Assembly (NCBI GenBank): GCA_023634235.1
Contig: JAMKCF010000013.1
Coordinates: 16,989,705-17,053,704, forward strand
DNA length: 64,000 nt
DNA from: Pisaster brevispinus
Taxonomy: Eukaryota; Echinodermata; Asteroidea; Forcipulatida; Asteriidae
Direction: 5' to 3'
This document shows positions 12,501 to 22,373 of the stretch, piece after piece. The notes under the pieces were generated by a model. The model was given only the letters and a program-made list of their open reading frames with translations, was not told the origin of the DNA and searched no databases. The first letter of the stretch is position 1, and the number at the start of each line of letters is the position of its first letter. The position numbers and the translations under genes are program-made.

Positions 12501-15500
12501 CTGATTTGACAACACTTGGAATAGACACTGTGAGTTGATTGTTCCATCTAGCTAATGCATCTTCATTATGCTTCCATCTGACGTTTACACTGGTCTGTGC
12601 GTTATATTGTACCATTGTCAGTGTGACCAACTCGCCTACATTTACTGTCAGCGTTCGCTGCTCAGGAAGAATATTAACAACACCGTCTGAAATCAGAAAA
12701 AAAGAACGACACACAAAAAACTTACATCAATGGTCATTGTTAGTTTCACTTGAAGATATTTTTGATGTACTTTAATTCTGGTTTGATTTATAGAGAAGGG
12801 ACTAAAATTGTTTCGCTTCATTGAACTTTAAAAAAAGCTGTATAAATAGTGTATTATTTTTATTATCTGCATGAGCTCATTCCTACAACATAAAATAGAA
12901 GAATCAGAAGAAAAACTGAGATGTCAAAATAAAAGTTGATTTGGTATTGTTTTCTTCATTAGTTTGGTTTGCTGAGTAAACAAAAGAAAAAAGAAAAAGA
13001 AATACCAGCTTGAGTGTCTAGAAAAAATTCAACATAAAGCTTCCCGAATCATATTGACGCACAATGGGAGACCTTTGAACTCTAGGTGGCAGTGCAGACT
13101 TAAATTTGTATTGTTTACAACTTTCCAAGAACGATGGATTTACCTGGTAAGTCTGCTGCACCTAGTGTCCCCTACAGTTTCCCGTTACTCCAATGCTCAT
13201 GCTCTGACATTTGCTATGAGCTGAATATTTCCCACTACTGTCAGTGAGAATCTTAAAATGTGGAAAGTAAATTTTAAATACCAGGAGTCTCCGAGATGGG
13301 CTCCCTCCTAATAGGAGCAACTTTAGAAACACTGACTAGATCACCAAGAGTCAAATGTAGAACAAAAAACAGCTGTATTCCCAAAATTAATAATTCTGCT
13401 CAACTACATTGTTAGCCTCATCTGTGGAATTCTGATTTCTGAATAACTCACTGGGTGGCCCATTTTTTAAGTTTTTAAGTTTTTAAGTTTGTAAGTCTTT
13501 TAGTTCCCTATTCACTGTACTTTGGTTTTGTGTTTAAATTTTTACTGTTTCCTTGTGAAGTTTTGTGAATGATAAAAATATTATGTAAATTTATCCTATT
13601 GTATGCATCCGCAATATAGCTTTTTGGCCGCTGTGTTTGCATTTTAAAAAATCCATAACAATAATCTTACCGTTCTTGAGTAATATTATTGTCTGTATCC
13701 TGGTGCTCTTTCCACTTTTAGACACCTCTGAGTAGAAGACACCCACCCTGTCCATCCCACCAGCCTCGGGTAAACTCAGAGCCCGTGCTGCTCGACCCAG
13801 TCCGGAATCATCTACCTCACTGGATCCTGTAGGAAGTCCAGTATTAGTTCCTCCTGTTGTCAATTGTCTGCCAAATGAAACACTAGCCGTCAAGTCACTG
13901 CATCCTTTGTACACTGTAATGGCTGCTCCATTGTCCCCAGTCTCACCAATCAGAGGAATGTTGGTCACAAGCGTAAAATCCAACCCAATATCTTTGATTG
14001 AAAAATAAAAAATTGCGATACCAACAAATATTCAATTATGAAATACTAGTCAGAGTTCACCCGGGTTCAGCGCTCTGTGGTGCCTGACCATTTCTGGGTC
14101 AGTATGACCCGAAATCTGTGTCAAAAGGACCTCTCAGAAATGGGTCAAACTAATGCAGAATTAGAGCTTTTAGAGTGTACAATAAATAGCTCTTAAGTTT
14201 ATTTATGAAGACGTCAAACTGCCAATAAATGCTTACCTTCCTTGTTCTCTCTTTGTTTTACTGAAGCACCCTGAATCACATTGTGTTTCAGGTGCTTTAT
14301 AAGACTTTGTTATTTATATTATTCTTTCAGTCGTGCACACCTCATCACTAACTTGTGCCTCATTCGGTAAAGATTTTCCACAGGTGTATAGCAGAACATT
14401 TATTTAGATGTAATGTTCTGTCATTCAATAAACAAACCACCAGGGTTAAACAAAAACAGACAAACAAATAGAGACTGTGTAACAAACTTATGGCAACACG
14501 TTAAATAAATGAGACGAGAGCAAGTACCAATAGAAAATGTTATATAACAAACAGAAAGAAAGCATTGCCACTGAAAAAAAGAGGTAATGAGCCCCTACCC
14601 TAGCCCAGGTTGGAATCCTCCATTGCATACAACAAAGTGCAGTGCAACTGCAACTACTACACTGCACACTGGCGTCCTACCAGGGCAAAGCAAACAAGTC
14701 AATAGCACCATATAGTGCCAACTGGATCGAGGAAGCCCAGCGTATTGGCACTAATGAATGGGGCTAACAAATGTTGCCTCGGTTGTTGAGAATAATCATA
14801 TCTTTTTTTGAGGGGTTCAGTAACTGTTAATGACGTGCTATGTGTTTTCAGTCCTAAAAAAGGAAACATTTAAGAGGCATAATTTATTATTAGGTTTTCA
14901 TTCAACCTAAATGTTACCAACCCACCTGCCGACACAGCGCCCTTACCTCCACTTTCAGTGATTTCTTCAACCGTGACCTCGGCAATCATTAAGTTTGTTG
15001 TTGTGCCCTCAACGGTTGGAATATCAAAACTCACGTAGCGAGCGATGACGATCGGGTCTACAGTGAAATCAACAGTCGCTCCCTGAACAGATTGTTCTTG
15101 GGTTACTGGAGATCCAATCATTGCGTTCTGGAGATGTTCTGTGCTCAAACCAGCCCGTAATACAGCTCCCAAATTATTATTGTTATCTAGTGCAGTTTAC
15201 AAAAAGCAACAAGTTAAAGGGGCAAACGCTAGTCTGGGAAAACAAATAAGCCAAAACATATACCGTGCATTTTCTTGGGCGATTCCTAGCCCCTGACACC
15301 ACATGTGTTATCATAATAATGTCAATCGCCAATAGTGTTTCAAACCGATAGGCCCTATATTGTTTTGATCTATAGGGCTACTGTTACTTTTCCGCACTGT
15401 TCATGTGGCCAAGTTTCAGTGAGAGCCTTTCAGATTGTAAATTATGGCCTAATACGAGACGGTGATGAGTGTGTCAGGAATACAACAAGTAGGCCTAGGA

Positions 15501-18500
15501 CTAAGAGATCTAAAAAAAAAAGCACATAATTTTGTTTAATTGAACTGTACTCTAAAGTCTTCAAGTCAGAACTTTGACCCGGATCCGGGTCTCGTGAGTC
15601 TCGACCCATTTCATGGTCAGTATGACCCGGAATACCGGTCCATTCTGACCGGAGTTTTATAGCCTATAGGCGTACTGTGAGCTTTTTTAAGATATTTTTT
15701 TTCTTTTTCAAATAGCTACACTACGGCAGCATACTAAGAAATAATAAAAACTTATAACCATGAGAATAAAAACAATACAAGGTGGTTAGGCCCTATAAAT
15801 CAAAAGAGATTCCAATGATGTTAACAAAGCATGATACCTATATAAAGGGGCCATTCAAGTCTTTAGCGTTTTCTGGAACCGTTGGATGAAGAAAGCAAAT
15901 TTGCGCATTTTAGCGTGGCCCAATGTTTGGATGGACTTCAGCTAAAGCTTGGAGTAAGAGCCACTGTGTGGTTATTTTTGTGCATAATGGCCACGGGAGC
16001 AATTGCTCCATGATATTGCCCAGGCAGCCTATTTTTTATAACACTCACAGAATACAACTCTGTTTGTCAGAGTAATCTCCTTGAGACAGTAGGTTTCGCC
16101 AAGATTCACTTTCCACCACGGGTTGGCTGTCCAGTCTGAAAGAGAGAACATTTGGTGGTCAGTCAGCTTTTATAAGGAAGAGGACTAGCGAGGAGGCCTT
16201 CCGGTAACTTTTGTTTGTCTGAATCTGAATTAGGCCTATATACATGTAGTCGGTAAATCATTATGGAAACATCACAATAACTTGTGCAAAGTAGAAAATG
16301 AAGGCATTTCAGTTTTAGAGGAAAACCCCAAAGAGCTAGGGCAAACTTACGCAGCCAGGTGGGGACTGAAAAACCAACTGGGGTGCAGGGAAATAACCAT
16401 TGAGCCAAGAACCTGGTCCACGCCATCACTTGTCCAAAATGAAGGGATTTACTTGGTGTTTATATTGCTTTTCGCTGGGATATGAACATTTTTCGAGTGA
16501 CTGATAGTGGTCATTATTGAAAACAACACACAAATCACGACAGTCTGTATACGTTTCACATACAGAACTATGCTCTAATAATGATCAAACACAAACCGAT
16601 CTTTGATGAGAATATTTTAAAAGCGATCCCGAAACACACACTTTTACCAAACGTATAATAAGGAAACTTTGAAGCTTTGCATATAGTTGAATTCTAGTAC
16701 TTATTAATAATTCTTTCGAGTTCACCATTAATCTCTATGGTGAAGATGTAAGCTCTCAAAATAAACAAAAGGAGCAATACCAAAAATTAAACAAATTAAA
16801 TGGGGTGAAATTATACGTTGGATATCCTGCAAATATATTGCTAGTGACTTCAGCTGATGCTTTGTATCCTTTAAAAGACAAAGTACAGAATGTATAATTA
16901 CGGTGATTTAATTGTTTTTTATTTAGAAAGATCGCTGATTCGAAAGTTTGTAAAGTACCACGTGATCCTTTAAAGATAATTTTGTTCCCGCGACTGTGAT
17001 CACCACTATGAAGAAATGTTCACATGTCTTTAAGGATTGTTGATTAATTTACTTTTCCAGAAGATTCTGTAATATCCTTCTGCTACTCACTAAAGTTCCA
17101 AGCATAATTTAGAATAATGAATCAACTTACCCGTGATGGCCGTTGAGCCAGGTATCCCATCTACAGCGTTACCAGACACAGAGTACGGGGCGTCGGGATG
17201 TGTACTACTTTGGCTGGTCAGACTGCCGTCCAGTTCAAGAGCAACACCTGGTAAATTACAATTGTAATTCTTGTGTTTAGTATTCTTACTTCTTTCTTTT
17301 CACCTGTTATTATTTATTCTCTTATTTCCTACGATTCTTTCGACATAGACCTTTTGCAGTGACGTCATCACGCTGCCATCTTGGGGCCACTCACACAGGG
17401 CAGTGTTTACGGGCAGCCAAACATGCATTGTATGCAAAACGAGCACTTAAGTTAAGAGTATCTAGATATACTGTTCCGGTGAAAATGATATGAAAATTGA
17501 GTGCGAATGGATTTTCTTCTTGAAGATAACCAAAACCTGGGCCAAATTTCATAAAATTGCTTAATAGGCAGAAATATTGCTGAACAATTGTTTTTGCTTA
17601 GCAGTGCAGGACACCGATCAAACATTTTACATGTTGAATGGTATTTTGGCTGGTAACCTTAATCTAGTAAGCGTAATGTTGCTGTGTTCAGCTACTTGTG
17701 CTTATTAAGCAGCTCTATGAAATTTGCCTACACTGGGCCCAATTACATAGAGCTACTTAAACACAAAAACTAGCTAAGCACAACGAAATTATGCTGACCA
17801 GATAAAGGTTACCATCTAAAACACCGTTTCACATGTAGCATGTGTGACTGGTATCCTGCTTATTGTTCCTTAGCAGAATTTTTTAAAGACTATTTTCTGC
17901 TTAGTTAAGCAGCTCTAATGAAATTGGGCCCTGTTTGCCCGTAAATTGCAAAACGATAAGCCAATTGGAAACGCACTTTTTTTGTACGCGAGGCGCAACT
18001 ATGGTTCAACGAGCAACCTTCTTTTGACCCATAGCCGAAGGGGCACTACTCAAATGACGTGATAAAAATTAGATATGTTGTGACAAAAATAATACTGCTT
18101 TCTATAAATACGATAAAAAATTATGAAAACGAAGCCTTGCAAAGCACACATTCCCACCAAAGGTGCTCATCAAGGCGTTGTACAACCAAACAAGAAAGCA
18201 AAAGGGAAAGGCATCAAAACAAAGACTTATCAGTTTAAGAACAAAATGAACAAAGACCAAAGGAAGCATTTATGGATCTCGTCAGATACAAATGAAGATA
18301 AGCCTCCATCCAGTGTACTTACAAGGCTAGTATAAAAGTGCCTTTTCGAAAATACGGGTTCGGGTTTGGCTATGGCTTTGGCTCCGTCGTCAATTTTTTT
18401 TATTGTTATTTAGTAGTTTTACAAATGTGCGCTTTCACACTGAGAGTCAGAAATGGAAGGAGCTACTGACGGAAACAAAGCCGACTCGAAAGGGTTTCGA

Positions 18501-20051
18501 AAAGGCTCTTCAAATTCTGGGTAACAATAAAATATCAAGCTACATAAAGGGATATATTTGCCTTGGATTGGGCACTTTGGGCTAAAGCGTTTGACAGCGT
18601 TTGTTATAAAATGAATATGGTTGGAAAGGTGTTTCCAAAGTATAATGTAATTATCCACACAAAAATATACTTCGAAATTGTGTGGTTTTCCTCTTACTTC
18701 GTGAACTACACGGTCCGCCATTTTGTGGAGTCAACAAATTTGGTTCTGCATAATGGCAGACCATGTAAGTTCAAGAAGTAAAAGGAAAACCACACAATTT
18801 CGAGGTATATTTTCGTGTGGATCATTATATTCTACTTTTAAAACACATTTCAAACGCTTTTTATCGCCCAAGGCGCCAAAAATCATAGCATCATTTTACT
18901 CGTGTTAAAATAATACCGATGTGTGCGTGTTCGCTCAGCATTATATAGTGTTTCTGCTTAGCAAATCGGAAAAGTGAGCCAGTCATAAGAACCATTATGA
19001 TAATCTTAACATTTTGGCTGGTATTCCGGGCCCAATTTCATAAAGCTGTTAAGCAGAAAATCCTGTATAGTAAATTTCTCTGTGAGCAATAATTGATTAG
19101 GGTACCAGTCACACTAATGTAAACTTTATGTCAAACTGGCTGGTACCCTGTTTCAGCGTTTCTGCTAAACACGATTTTTCTGTACTTAGCAAGTTTTTAT
19201 GCTTACAGGCTTTATGAATGTTTAAAGCAAATTCCTGCAATATAAGCAACAATATAAACTTAGGCAGAGGTTTGCTTTTAACAATGAAATGTCATTAAAA
19301 TAATTGTTATTATTACCAATGCTATATGTTTTACCTTTGACAATCTTTCACTCAAAACGTGCGGCAGCAAAACAGTAGGGCCCATCCATTTTGATATCAG
19401 ATGATAACAATGTAAAACAATCTGACACTTTCTCGGTGGGGAAAATACAGCGAACGGATTCGTATTATAAAACAAATCTAGGATAAAACAAATCAGCTGC
19501 AAGCGTATATACATGATCTGACGACATTTTTGGTAATTGCAAAAACATCCACAGAACCTTATTGCGATGCCGCCATCTTGTCTAGCCCCTGCCACTCATG
19601 GCTAAATCTCATTGCTAGAGTGAGATGAACCAGATAGTTGACTAAGTGTTCCCTTTTGTGGGATGGGTTTAAGATTTCACTTTAAATTGCCAAACCACAA
19701 ATCACATTTAATAGGCGCAAACGACGACAAAGAATCAAGTTTTAAAAAGGCTTTCGCTTGTCATCAGTCAATCAGTCATTTCTTGATTACATTGATTACA
19801 TTGATTACATTGATTATGATCGAAGCAGGCCTGTACACCGAGATTTAGTGAAAAACTCACTAAAGTTTACTCCTTTAAGTTTCCATTAATATTATTTTAC
19901 AGAGTCCTCTCAAAACTCTAGTTTGATTCAATACAAAAAGTTTCCGCATTTGACCTATTTGCAAACAACAACCCGTTTACTTACCAGCTCTGAGACAGGC
20001 GAGAACAAATACCATTAAAGTCAATCCGAGGATATTTTGATGACGTGACAT
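2154..20051 (-). CDS. Tie-like receptor tyrosine kinase, copy 1 (28 exons, lectin-Ig-EGF-FN3-kinase)
   Basis: Single-pass receptor tyrosine kinase. Exons, in transcript order: 20051-19985, 17247-17131, 16135-16049, 15186-14947, 13991-13671, 12686-12423, 12307-12176, 11713-11558, 11394-11293, 11149-11108, 10136-9837, 9186-8960, 8626-8557, 7915-7809, 7374-7170, 7041-6942, 6774-6537, 6215-6176, 5928-5768, 5422-5188, 5031-4921, 4775-4591, 4461-4348, 3598-3528, 3229-3189, 3042-2946, 2616-2511, 2219-2154. They sum to 4002 nt (1333 residues plus stop) with matching phases and no internal stop that I found. The Tie assignment rests on the first Ig domain, the EGF block containing [13 protein letters not shown]3 repeats and a Tie/FGFR-type kinase. 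Vertebrate Tie proteins have no N-terminal lectin domain, so this architecture is unusual. Ligand unknown. Borders are by eye; a few splice sites are weak (GTTAAC at 6536, GTTAGT at 2510). Confidence 0.88.
4000..4270 (+). mobile_element. LINE 3' coding remnant, copy 1
   Basis: The plus strand encodes a broken piece of the C-terminal region of a non-LTR retrotransposon polyprotein: [20 protein letters not shown] then broken text around [18 protein letters not shown]. The D-I-L-E-T ... W-S-W-A-G-H ... W-T-P pattern is typical of LINE ORF2 ends. Located in the intron between kinase exons 23 and 24. The orthologous remnant at 26260-26545 is better preserved, so insertion predates the RTK duplication. 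Confidence 0.6.
4348..5422 (-). CDS. RTK copy 1 exons 20-23: kinase N-lobe to activation loop
   Basis: Exons 5422-5188, 5031-4921, 4775-4591 and 4461-4348 encode residues about 993-1207. Visible motifs: juxtamembrane YENI (Tyr1016); glycine loop GKGNFGEV (1043-1050); catalytic lysine in AAIKMLK (Lys1067); helix-C glutamate in [23 protein letters not shown]; hinge [16 protein letters not shown]; catalytic loop HRDLAARN (Asp1174); [12 protein letters not shown] with activation-loop Tyr1202. All residues needed for catalysis are present. Sequence around [10 protein letters not shown] and SRGEDVYV is closest in style to Tie and FGFR kinases. Confidence 0.93.
5768..6215 (-). CDS. RTK copy 1 exons 18-19: stalk and transmembrane segment
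   Basis: A 40-nt exon (6215-6176, [13 protein letters not shown]) and exon 5928-5768 encode residues about 926-992. The second carries a hydrophobic run, [20 protein letters not shown], at about residues 950-969, then a cytosolic basic stop-transfer (LKWRKDRRD). The exon ends in phase 0 before the kinase exons. The tiny stalk exon is supported by matching exons in copy 2 (28524-28488) and in the phosphatase (59519-59486). Confidence 0.87.
6537..7041 (-). CDS. RTK copy 1 exons 16-17: FN3 domain 4 (membrane-proximal)
   Basis: Exons 7041-6942 (phase 1 to 2) and 6774-6537 (phase 2 to 0) encode residues about 813-925: [35 protein letters not shown], a loop with [20 protein letters not shown], and [14 protein letters not shown]. 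It is a divergent FN3 domain. The 3' border is the weakest splice site: the reading needs a GTTAAC donor at 6536-6535. The aligned phosphatase exon has GTACGA at the same point, supporting the border. Confidence 0.8.
7170..7915 (-). CDS. RTK copy 1 exons 14-15: FN3 domain 3
   Basis: Exons 7915-7809 and 7374-7170 encode residues about 709-812. Marks: [18 protein letters not shown], then VEYRAV, and [18 protein letters not shown] (tyrosine corner). Many residues differ from the nearly identical pair formed by RTK copy 2 (30165-29961) and the phosphatase (61261-61057), for example [15 protein letters not shown] here against [14 protein letters not shown] there. Confidence 0.88.
8557..9186 (-). 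CDS. RTK copy 1 exons 12-13: FN3 domain 2
   Basis: Exons 9186-8960 (phase 1 to 0) and 8626-8557 (phase 0 to 1) encode residues about 610-708. Marks: [20 protein letters not shown], a [12 protein letters not shown] strand, MRNVVYFIK then [13 protein letters not shown], the last typical of an FN3 G strand. The intron inside the domain lies before the VRA strand, as in FN3 domain 3. Confidence 0.88.
9837..10136 (-). CDS. RTK copy 1 exon 11: FN3 domain 1
   Basis: A 300-nt phase 1-1 exon encodes one whole FN3 domain (residues about 510-609). It shows the FN3 core: [20 protein letters not shown] (B-strand tryptophan, C-strand tyrosine), [18 protein letters not shown] (the L-x-P-x-T-x-Y-x-F/V-x-V tyrosine corner) and a final S-T-T-I-T-E-R-T strand. 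Copy 2 carries the same domain at 33312-33013. Confidence 0.9.
10314..11107. other. Intron 10 of RTK copy 1, containing a probable MITE (about 10636-11005)
   Basis: Within this intron a roughly 370-bp segment is bounded by inverted ends GTGGGCCTGAAGG and the complement of CCTTCAGGGCCAC (one mismatch). Its interior is rich in TACGTATGCG-type alternating motifs and has no coding potential. Nothing else is recognisable. The sequence from 10314 to 13841 is what copy 2 has lost. Confidence 0.5.
11108..12307 (-). CDS. RTK copy 1 exons 7-10: three Tie-type EGF-like repeats
   Basis: Exons 12307-12176, 11713-11558, 11394-11293 and 11149-11108, all phase 1, encode residues about 366-509. Repeat 1 ([18 protein letters not shown], then [12 protein letters not shown]) has eight cysteines. 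Repeat 2 contains [20 protein letters not shown], almost the same as the second EGF repeat of vertebrate Tie receptors and the best single family marker here. Repeat 3 is split over two exons ([16 protein letters not shown], then [13 protein letters not shown]). The last 42-nt exon has good splice sites but is short. Repeat 1 ends at a weak donor (GTTAAA) directly abutted by a transposon fragment. Confidence 0.83.
11889..11972 (-). pseudogene. Truncated duplicate of the first EGF exon
   Basis: The minus strand reads [16 protein letters not shown] then [10 protein letters not shown], nearly the 3' two thirds of the EGF1 exon at 12307-12176. The 5' part, with its acceptor and first cysteines, is replaced at about 11973 by foldback-element sequence, so it cannot be spliced as a normal exon. 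It records a tandem EGF exon duplication later broken by a transposon. Confidence 0.75.
11973..12172. mobile_element. Foldback-element arm inserted between EGF exon remnants
   Basis: This roughly 200-bp stretch matches, in reverse complement, the left arm of the palindromic element at 18530-18880 (shared blocks such as TGGATCATTRTATTCTACTTT and AAACGCTTTT...GCCCAA). It replaces the 5' half of the duplicate EGF exon on one side. On the other it ends 3-4 bases from the splice donor of the functional EGF1 exon, so the intron start after GT is element-derived. Confidence 0.65.
12423..12686 (-). CDS. RTK copy 1 exon 6: second Ig-like domain
   Basis: A 264-nt phase 1-1 exon for residues about 278-365. 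It contains [12 protein letters not shown] (C-strand tryptophan) and [12 protein letters not shown], the D-x-G-x-Y-x-C motif of an Ig F strand. The usual B-strand cysteine partner is missing (VTLTMVQYN), so the domain has lost the canonical disulfide or pairs otherwise. It sits directly before the EGF block, as the corresponding Ig domain does in vertebrate Tie1/Tie2. No counterpart exists in copy 2. Confidence 0.8.
13040..13185. mobile_element. Small foldback element (AGGTGGCAG family)
   Basis: Inverted arms CTAGGTGGCAGTGCAGACTT (13082-13101) and AAGTCTGCTGCACCTAG (13149-13165) flank a short AT-rich loop. A second member lies at 47540-47662. Noncoding; the host intron (12687-13670) holds nothing else I recognise. 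Confidence 0.55.
13671..13991 (-). CDS. RTK copy 1 exon 5: Tie-type first Ig-like domain
   Basis: A 321-nt phase 1-1 exon for residues about 171-277. It starts [20 protein letters not shown] and ends [20 protein letters not shown], matching in order and spacing the N-terminal Ig domain of Tie receptors (hydrophobic L-x-L-I-x-x-x-P-L start and R-I-R-T strand). Only one cysteine is visible (YKGCSD), so the standard Ig disulfide is absent. Because its length is a multiple of three and both borders are phase 1, the exon can be skipped without changing frame, which matters for copy 2. Confidence 0.75.
14040..14190. mobile_element. GACCCGG-type MITE remnant in intron 4 of RTK copy 1
   Basis: Carries the repeated words TGACCATTTCTGGGTCAGTA, TGACCCGAA and AATGGGTCAAACT and ends TTAGAGTGTACA. 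Same family as elements at 15573-15660, 29190-29340, 33700-33870, 35254-35345, 46140-46215, 59113-59347 and 60285-60500. The most complete copy is at 59113-59347. Confidence 0.6.
14947..17247 (-). CDS. RTK copy 1 exons 2-4: fucolectin-like F5/8 type C (FTP) domain
   Basis: Three phase-1 exons (17247-17131, 16135-16049, 15186-14947) encode residues about 23-170. Family hallmarks: an A-x-D-G segment ([11 protein letters not shown]), the conserved core [17 protein letters not shown], a strand with ITLTNR, an asparagine-rich turn leading to LGAVLRAG, and a C-terminal ARYVSFDIP followed by [11 protein letters not shown]. The order matches fucolectin/tachylectin-4/pentraxin-1 domains, which bind fucose-type sugars with calcium. 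The cysteine usual in the last strand is replaced (NLMIAEV). Placement after the signal peptide makes it the outermost, likely ligand-contacting module. Sugar binding is inferred from family only. Confidence 0.85.
17248..19984. other. Intron 1 of RTK copy 1: cluster of three MITE-like elements and one foldback element
   Basis: Elements at about 17535-17725, 17736-17935 and 19025-19215 share terminal words of the type GGGCCCAATTTCATAAAGCTG and TTAAGCAGCTCT...GGGCCC in opposite orientation, with TACCAGTCACAC-type internal words. A foldback element lies at 18530-18880, and three exact TTGATTACA units at 19785-19815. The central part (about 17430-19838) is unrelated to the corresponding stretch of copy 2 (37115-38805), so each copy gained different insertions. 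Confidence 0.65.
18530..18880. mobile_element. Palindromic foldback element (about 350 bp)
   Basis: The left arm (about 18570-18722) and right arm (about 18750-18880) are long imperfect inverted repeats: AATTGTGTGGTTTTCCTCTT against its complement in AAGGAAAACCACACAATTTC, and GGGCTAAAGCG against CGCTTTTTATCGCCC. No protein is encoded. A single arm of this family sits at 11973-12172. Confidence 0.7.
19985..20051 (-). CDS. RTK copy 1 exon 1: start codon and signal peptide
   Basis: The ATG at 20051-20049 opens a 22-residue N-terminus with a short polar start (MSRHQN), a hydrophobic core ([14 protein letters not shown]) and a small-residue end, typical of a secretory signal peptide. The exon ends in phase 1 at a GTAAG donor, fitting the next exon. 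The same exon occurs in copy 2 with one L-to-I change. No convincing TATA box was seen upstream; the flank is shared with copy 2 for several hundred bases. Confidence 0.85.
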
Positions 20052-22373
20052 GATGACTCTACGTTAAATCTTCAGCATCGTGTAACTCGAGTTCTGCATA
20101 AACTGTTGAGATATCAATAGGACCAGTTTAATACTGTAATCGAAATCGAGAGCAATCCTCCAGTGAGCTATAATTCAGTGTGAGTGTTGACGACAGCGAA
20201 GCTTTCAGTAGGTTTAGTCTGTACATGGATCTATTCATATTCATAGTTATGTGGTACGAAGCTGGACTCCTTTGTTATTGAGCGAAAACTCGCACAGGCT
20301 TCAATGCGTAAATTGAAGGAGACTAAAATATGAAAAGAAGGGAATGCCGGCACCCATTGTATCTTTTTTTAACCATTGAATATTATTCACCGTTGCTTCC
20401 TCCTGTTTATCCGGTACACTTAGCCAATGGCCTTGACTTAGGCCTATGAAAACAACTTTATACTTCCATGTTTGTCTTTCGATATTACAAAAGAGACTAA
20501 CTAAAACACGCAAATAATAAACATGGTTTGGTTTCAAATTCTTTTTTGGGCAGGCATTTCTATTATTTTTGCAATCTAAAAAAACGCTCAGTTAAATTTG
20601 TGTATCCCTTCAAATGTTAAAGGCATAAATACGGTTCACTTATTGGCACTTGAGTCACTTTGCCGATGTACTTCGAAGACGAGCTTTCGCTACAGTTTTA
20701 CACGCACATTTCTAGAAATGGCAGCTCGTGGTCGCTTCGCAAGAGTATCCAAGGTAAATCGAGACAGGTTGATTGCGGCCTTCGAGGGAAACGAGCAAGA
20801 CTATCTGAACTCCAATGCATCAAACAAGACATCTAAGGAACGAAGAAAGCAATTATGGTGTGTGTGGGGGCTTGAGGGTTTTAGGGAAAATTGAACACAC
20901 ACATTCAATATTTTGTTTATTATATTGTGTACCCCACACATTATTTTTTTTTAGAAAAAGGGAATAAATAATTGATCAAGAAGGGAAGGACCCCGTAACT
21001 GTCTTTATGTAGAGGTGGGTAGGTATACTCATTCAAACTGGGGACCTATATCAGAAAAGGACAATAGGGTCCCAAGTTGGGTAAAGGTTCCCAGTTGGGA
21101 GAACAACGGGGTGTCCTTGGTTAACAAATTTAGTACACAGATTTGTGAGTGGTGGTGGCGTGGGGGGGGGGGGGGTTCCTCCCTCTTTCGTTCAGCACTC
21201 ATTGCCCGTAAAACTATTTTGTTATTAATTGAAAGATGAGCAGAAAACAGCTCTCGTTGGAGGTACTTCCTTAAAATCAGGATATTATATACACTTTTCT
21301 ATAATGTTATTGGACTTTCTTATAAAAACATCATGGAGGTTCTCACGCGAGACTCATTTATTCAAATAACAAAACTGATATTAAAACAAACACAGGAATC
21401 CCGCATGAAGTAATCTGTAAGTAATAAGGCTTCTCAACTTGCACTATTGTCTTCACTCGAAATTCCTAATTGCAACTTTACAAATTTCTTTTCCTGCCCA
21501 TTTTTTTACTTCAAATAATCTTTTACTTACCAGATTTGAGATGGAAATAAAGAAAGACAAATGGCGAGAATCGAATGCAGATGTGGATACAATGATGATG
21601 GTGACTCTTCAGAATTTATTTGTCAATTTGTTACACGGAAATACATAAATCCAAACCATTTCCTTCAAAACCAATATGTGTGCTACTCCAGTGTTAGTAA
21701 TGACCGTGCAATGAACCCATGAGGTTATATACAACGAGCACCCAATCTGCAACGGTAAAAGGCAGTTGTAGGTCTAGATGCAGATTTGTCGAGTACAATT
21801 GACTGCCTAAACTGAACAGCAATTTGCATAGCTCATTCACAGCAGTTATAATGCATACCAGACCAGACGTTGCAGTCTCTATCTGTATACCATTGAACAT
21901 AACTTCTGTACACAACTTCCTTGTGCCTCTTTACTATAATTGCATCGGCCAAAGTCGTTTGCTCACAGCTTAAAATCAATGCTACGATTCTGTTTTCTCA
22001 CATTCCGTGCGGTTCGTTTCCGAAAAAAACTAGCATCGTTTCCACGTTATCTGTTTTACTGGTCTATTTTCTTTTTGCGTAGGATTGTGCACATGACTAG
22101 CTTAATAAACATTGTTTAAACAAACAAATAAACAAACAAACAAACAATGGTTTTTATTTCCAGTGTGTCAAAGTAATCTAAACATATTGTTATTGAAGAG
22201 AATGATTGTGATTGAACTGATTTGCGGGTTTAGGGAATGCAATCAATGTTGCCCATGACATCAATATATATTTTGTTGGGGGAAGTCCCTTACTCTTGTC
22301 ACATAAAAGAACTATTCAACCATGGTAGCTAGCTCCGTGATTCAACCGTATTAATGCAATAGGAAGGCCGTCT
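20052..22373. other. 5' flank of RTK copy 1 up to the unit boundary
   Basis: Upstream region, duplicated at 39024-42289 in unit 2 apart from an extra segment there (39490-40460). It holds a short plus-strand open frame (20716-20892), a G-rich tract near 21165, an AAAC-type microsatellite near 22120 and otherwise nothing recognisable. The promoter must lie near 20052 but no clear core element was found. Confidence 0.5.
20716..20892 (+). other. Conserved short plus-strand open frame of unknown nature
   Basis: Starts MAARGRFARVSKVNRDRLIA and continues AAFEGNEQDYLNSNASNKTS to KQLW and a stop after about 59 codons. Copy 2 has the same frame at 40657-40797, missing four residues (RGRF or equivalent) and with several substitutions. 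The first half is reminiscent of the helix-turn-helix N-terminus of IS630/Tc1-like transposases; the second half is not. It could be a transposase remnant or the first exon of another gene. I do not recognise a function. Confidence 0.3.

Noticed and set aside
13591..13670. Continuation of the Ig1 frame past 13671
   Set aside because: A good GTAAG donor at 13670 and the Tie-like end of the domain place the exon end at 13671; the rest is intron read-through.
21694..21915. 73-codon minus-strand frame, also present at 41613-41834
   Set aside because: Kept in both units, but the units are so similar that this is weak evidence; no recognisable motif, acceptor or phase partner was found.
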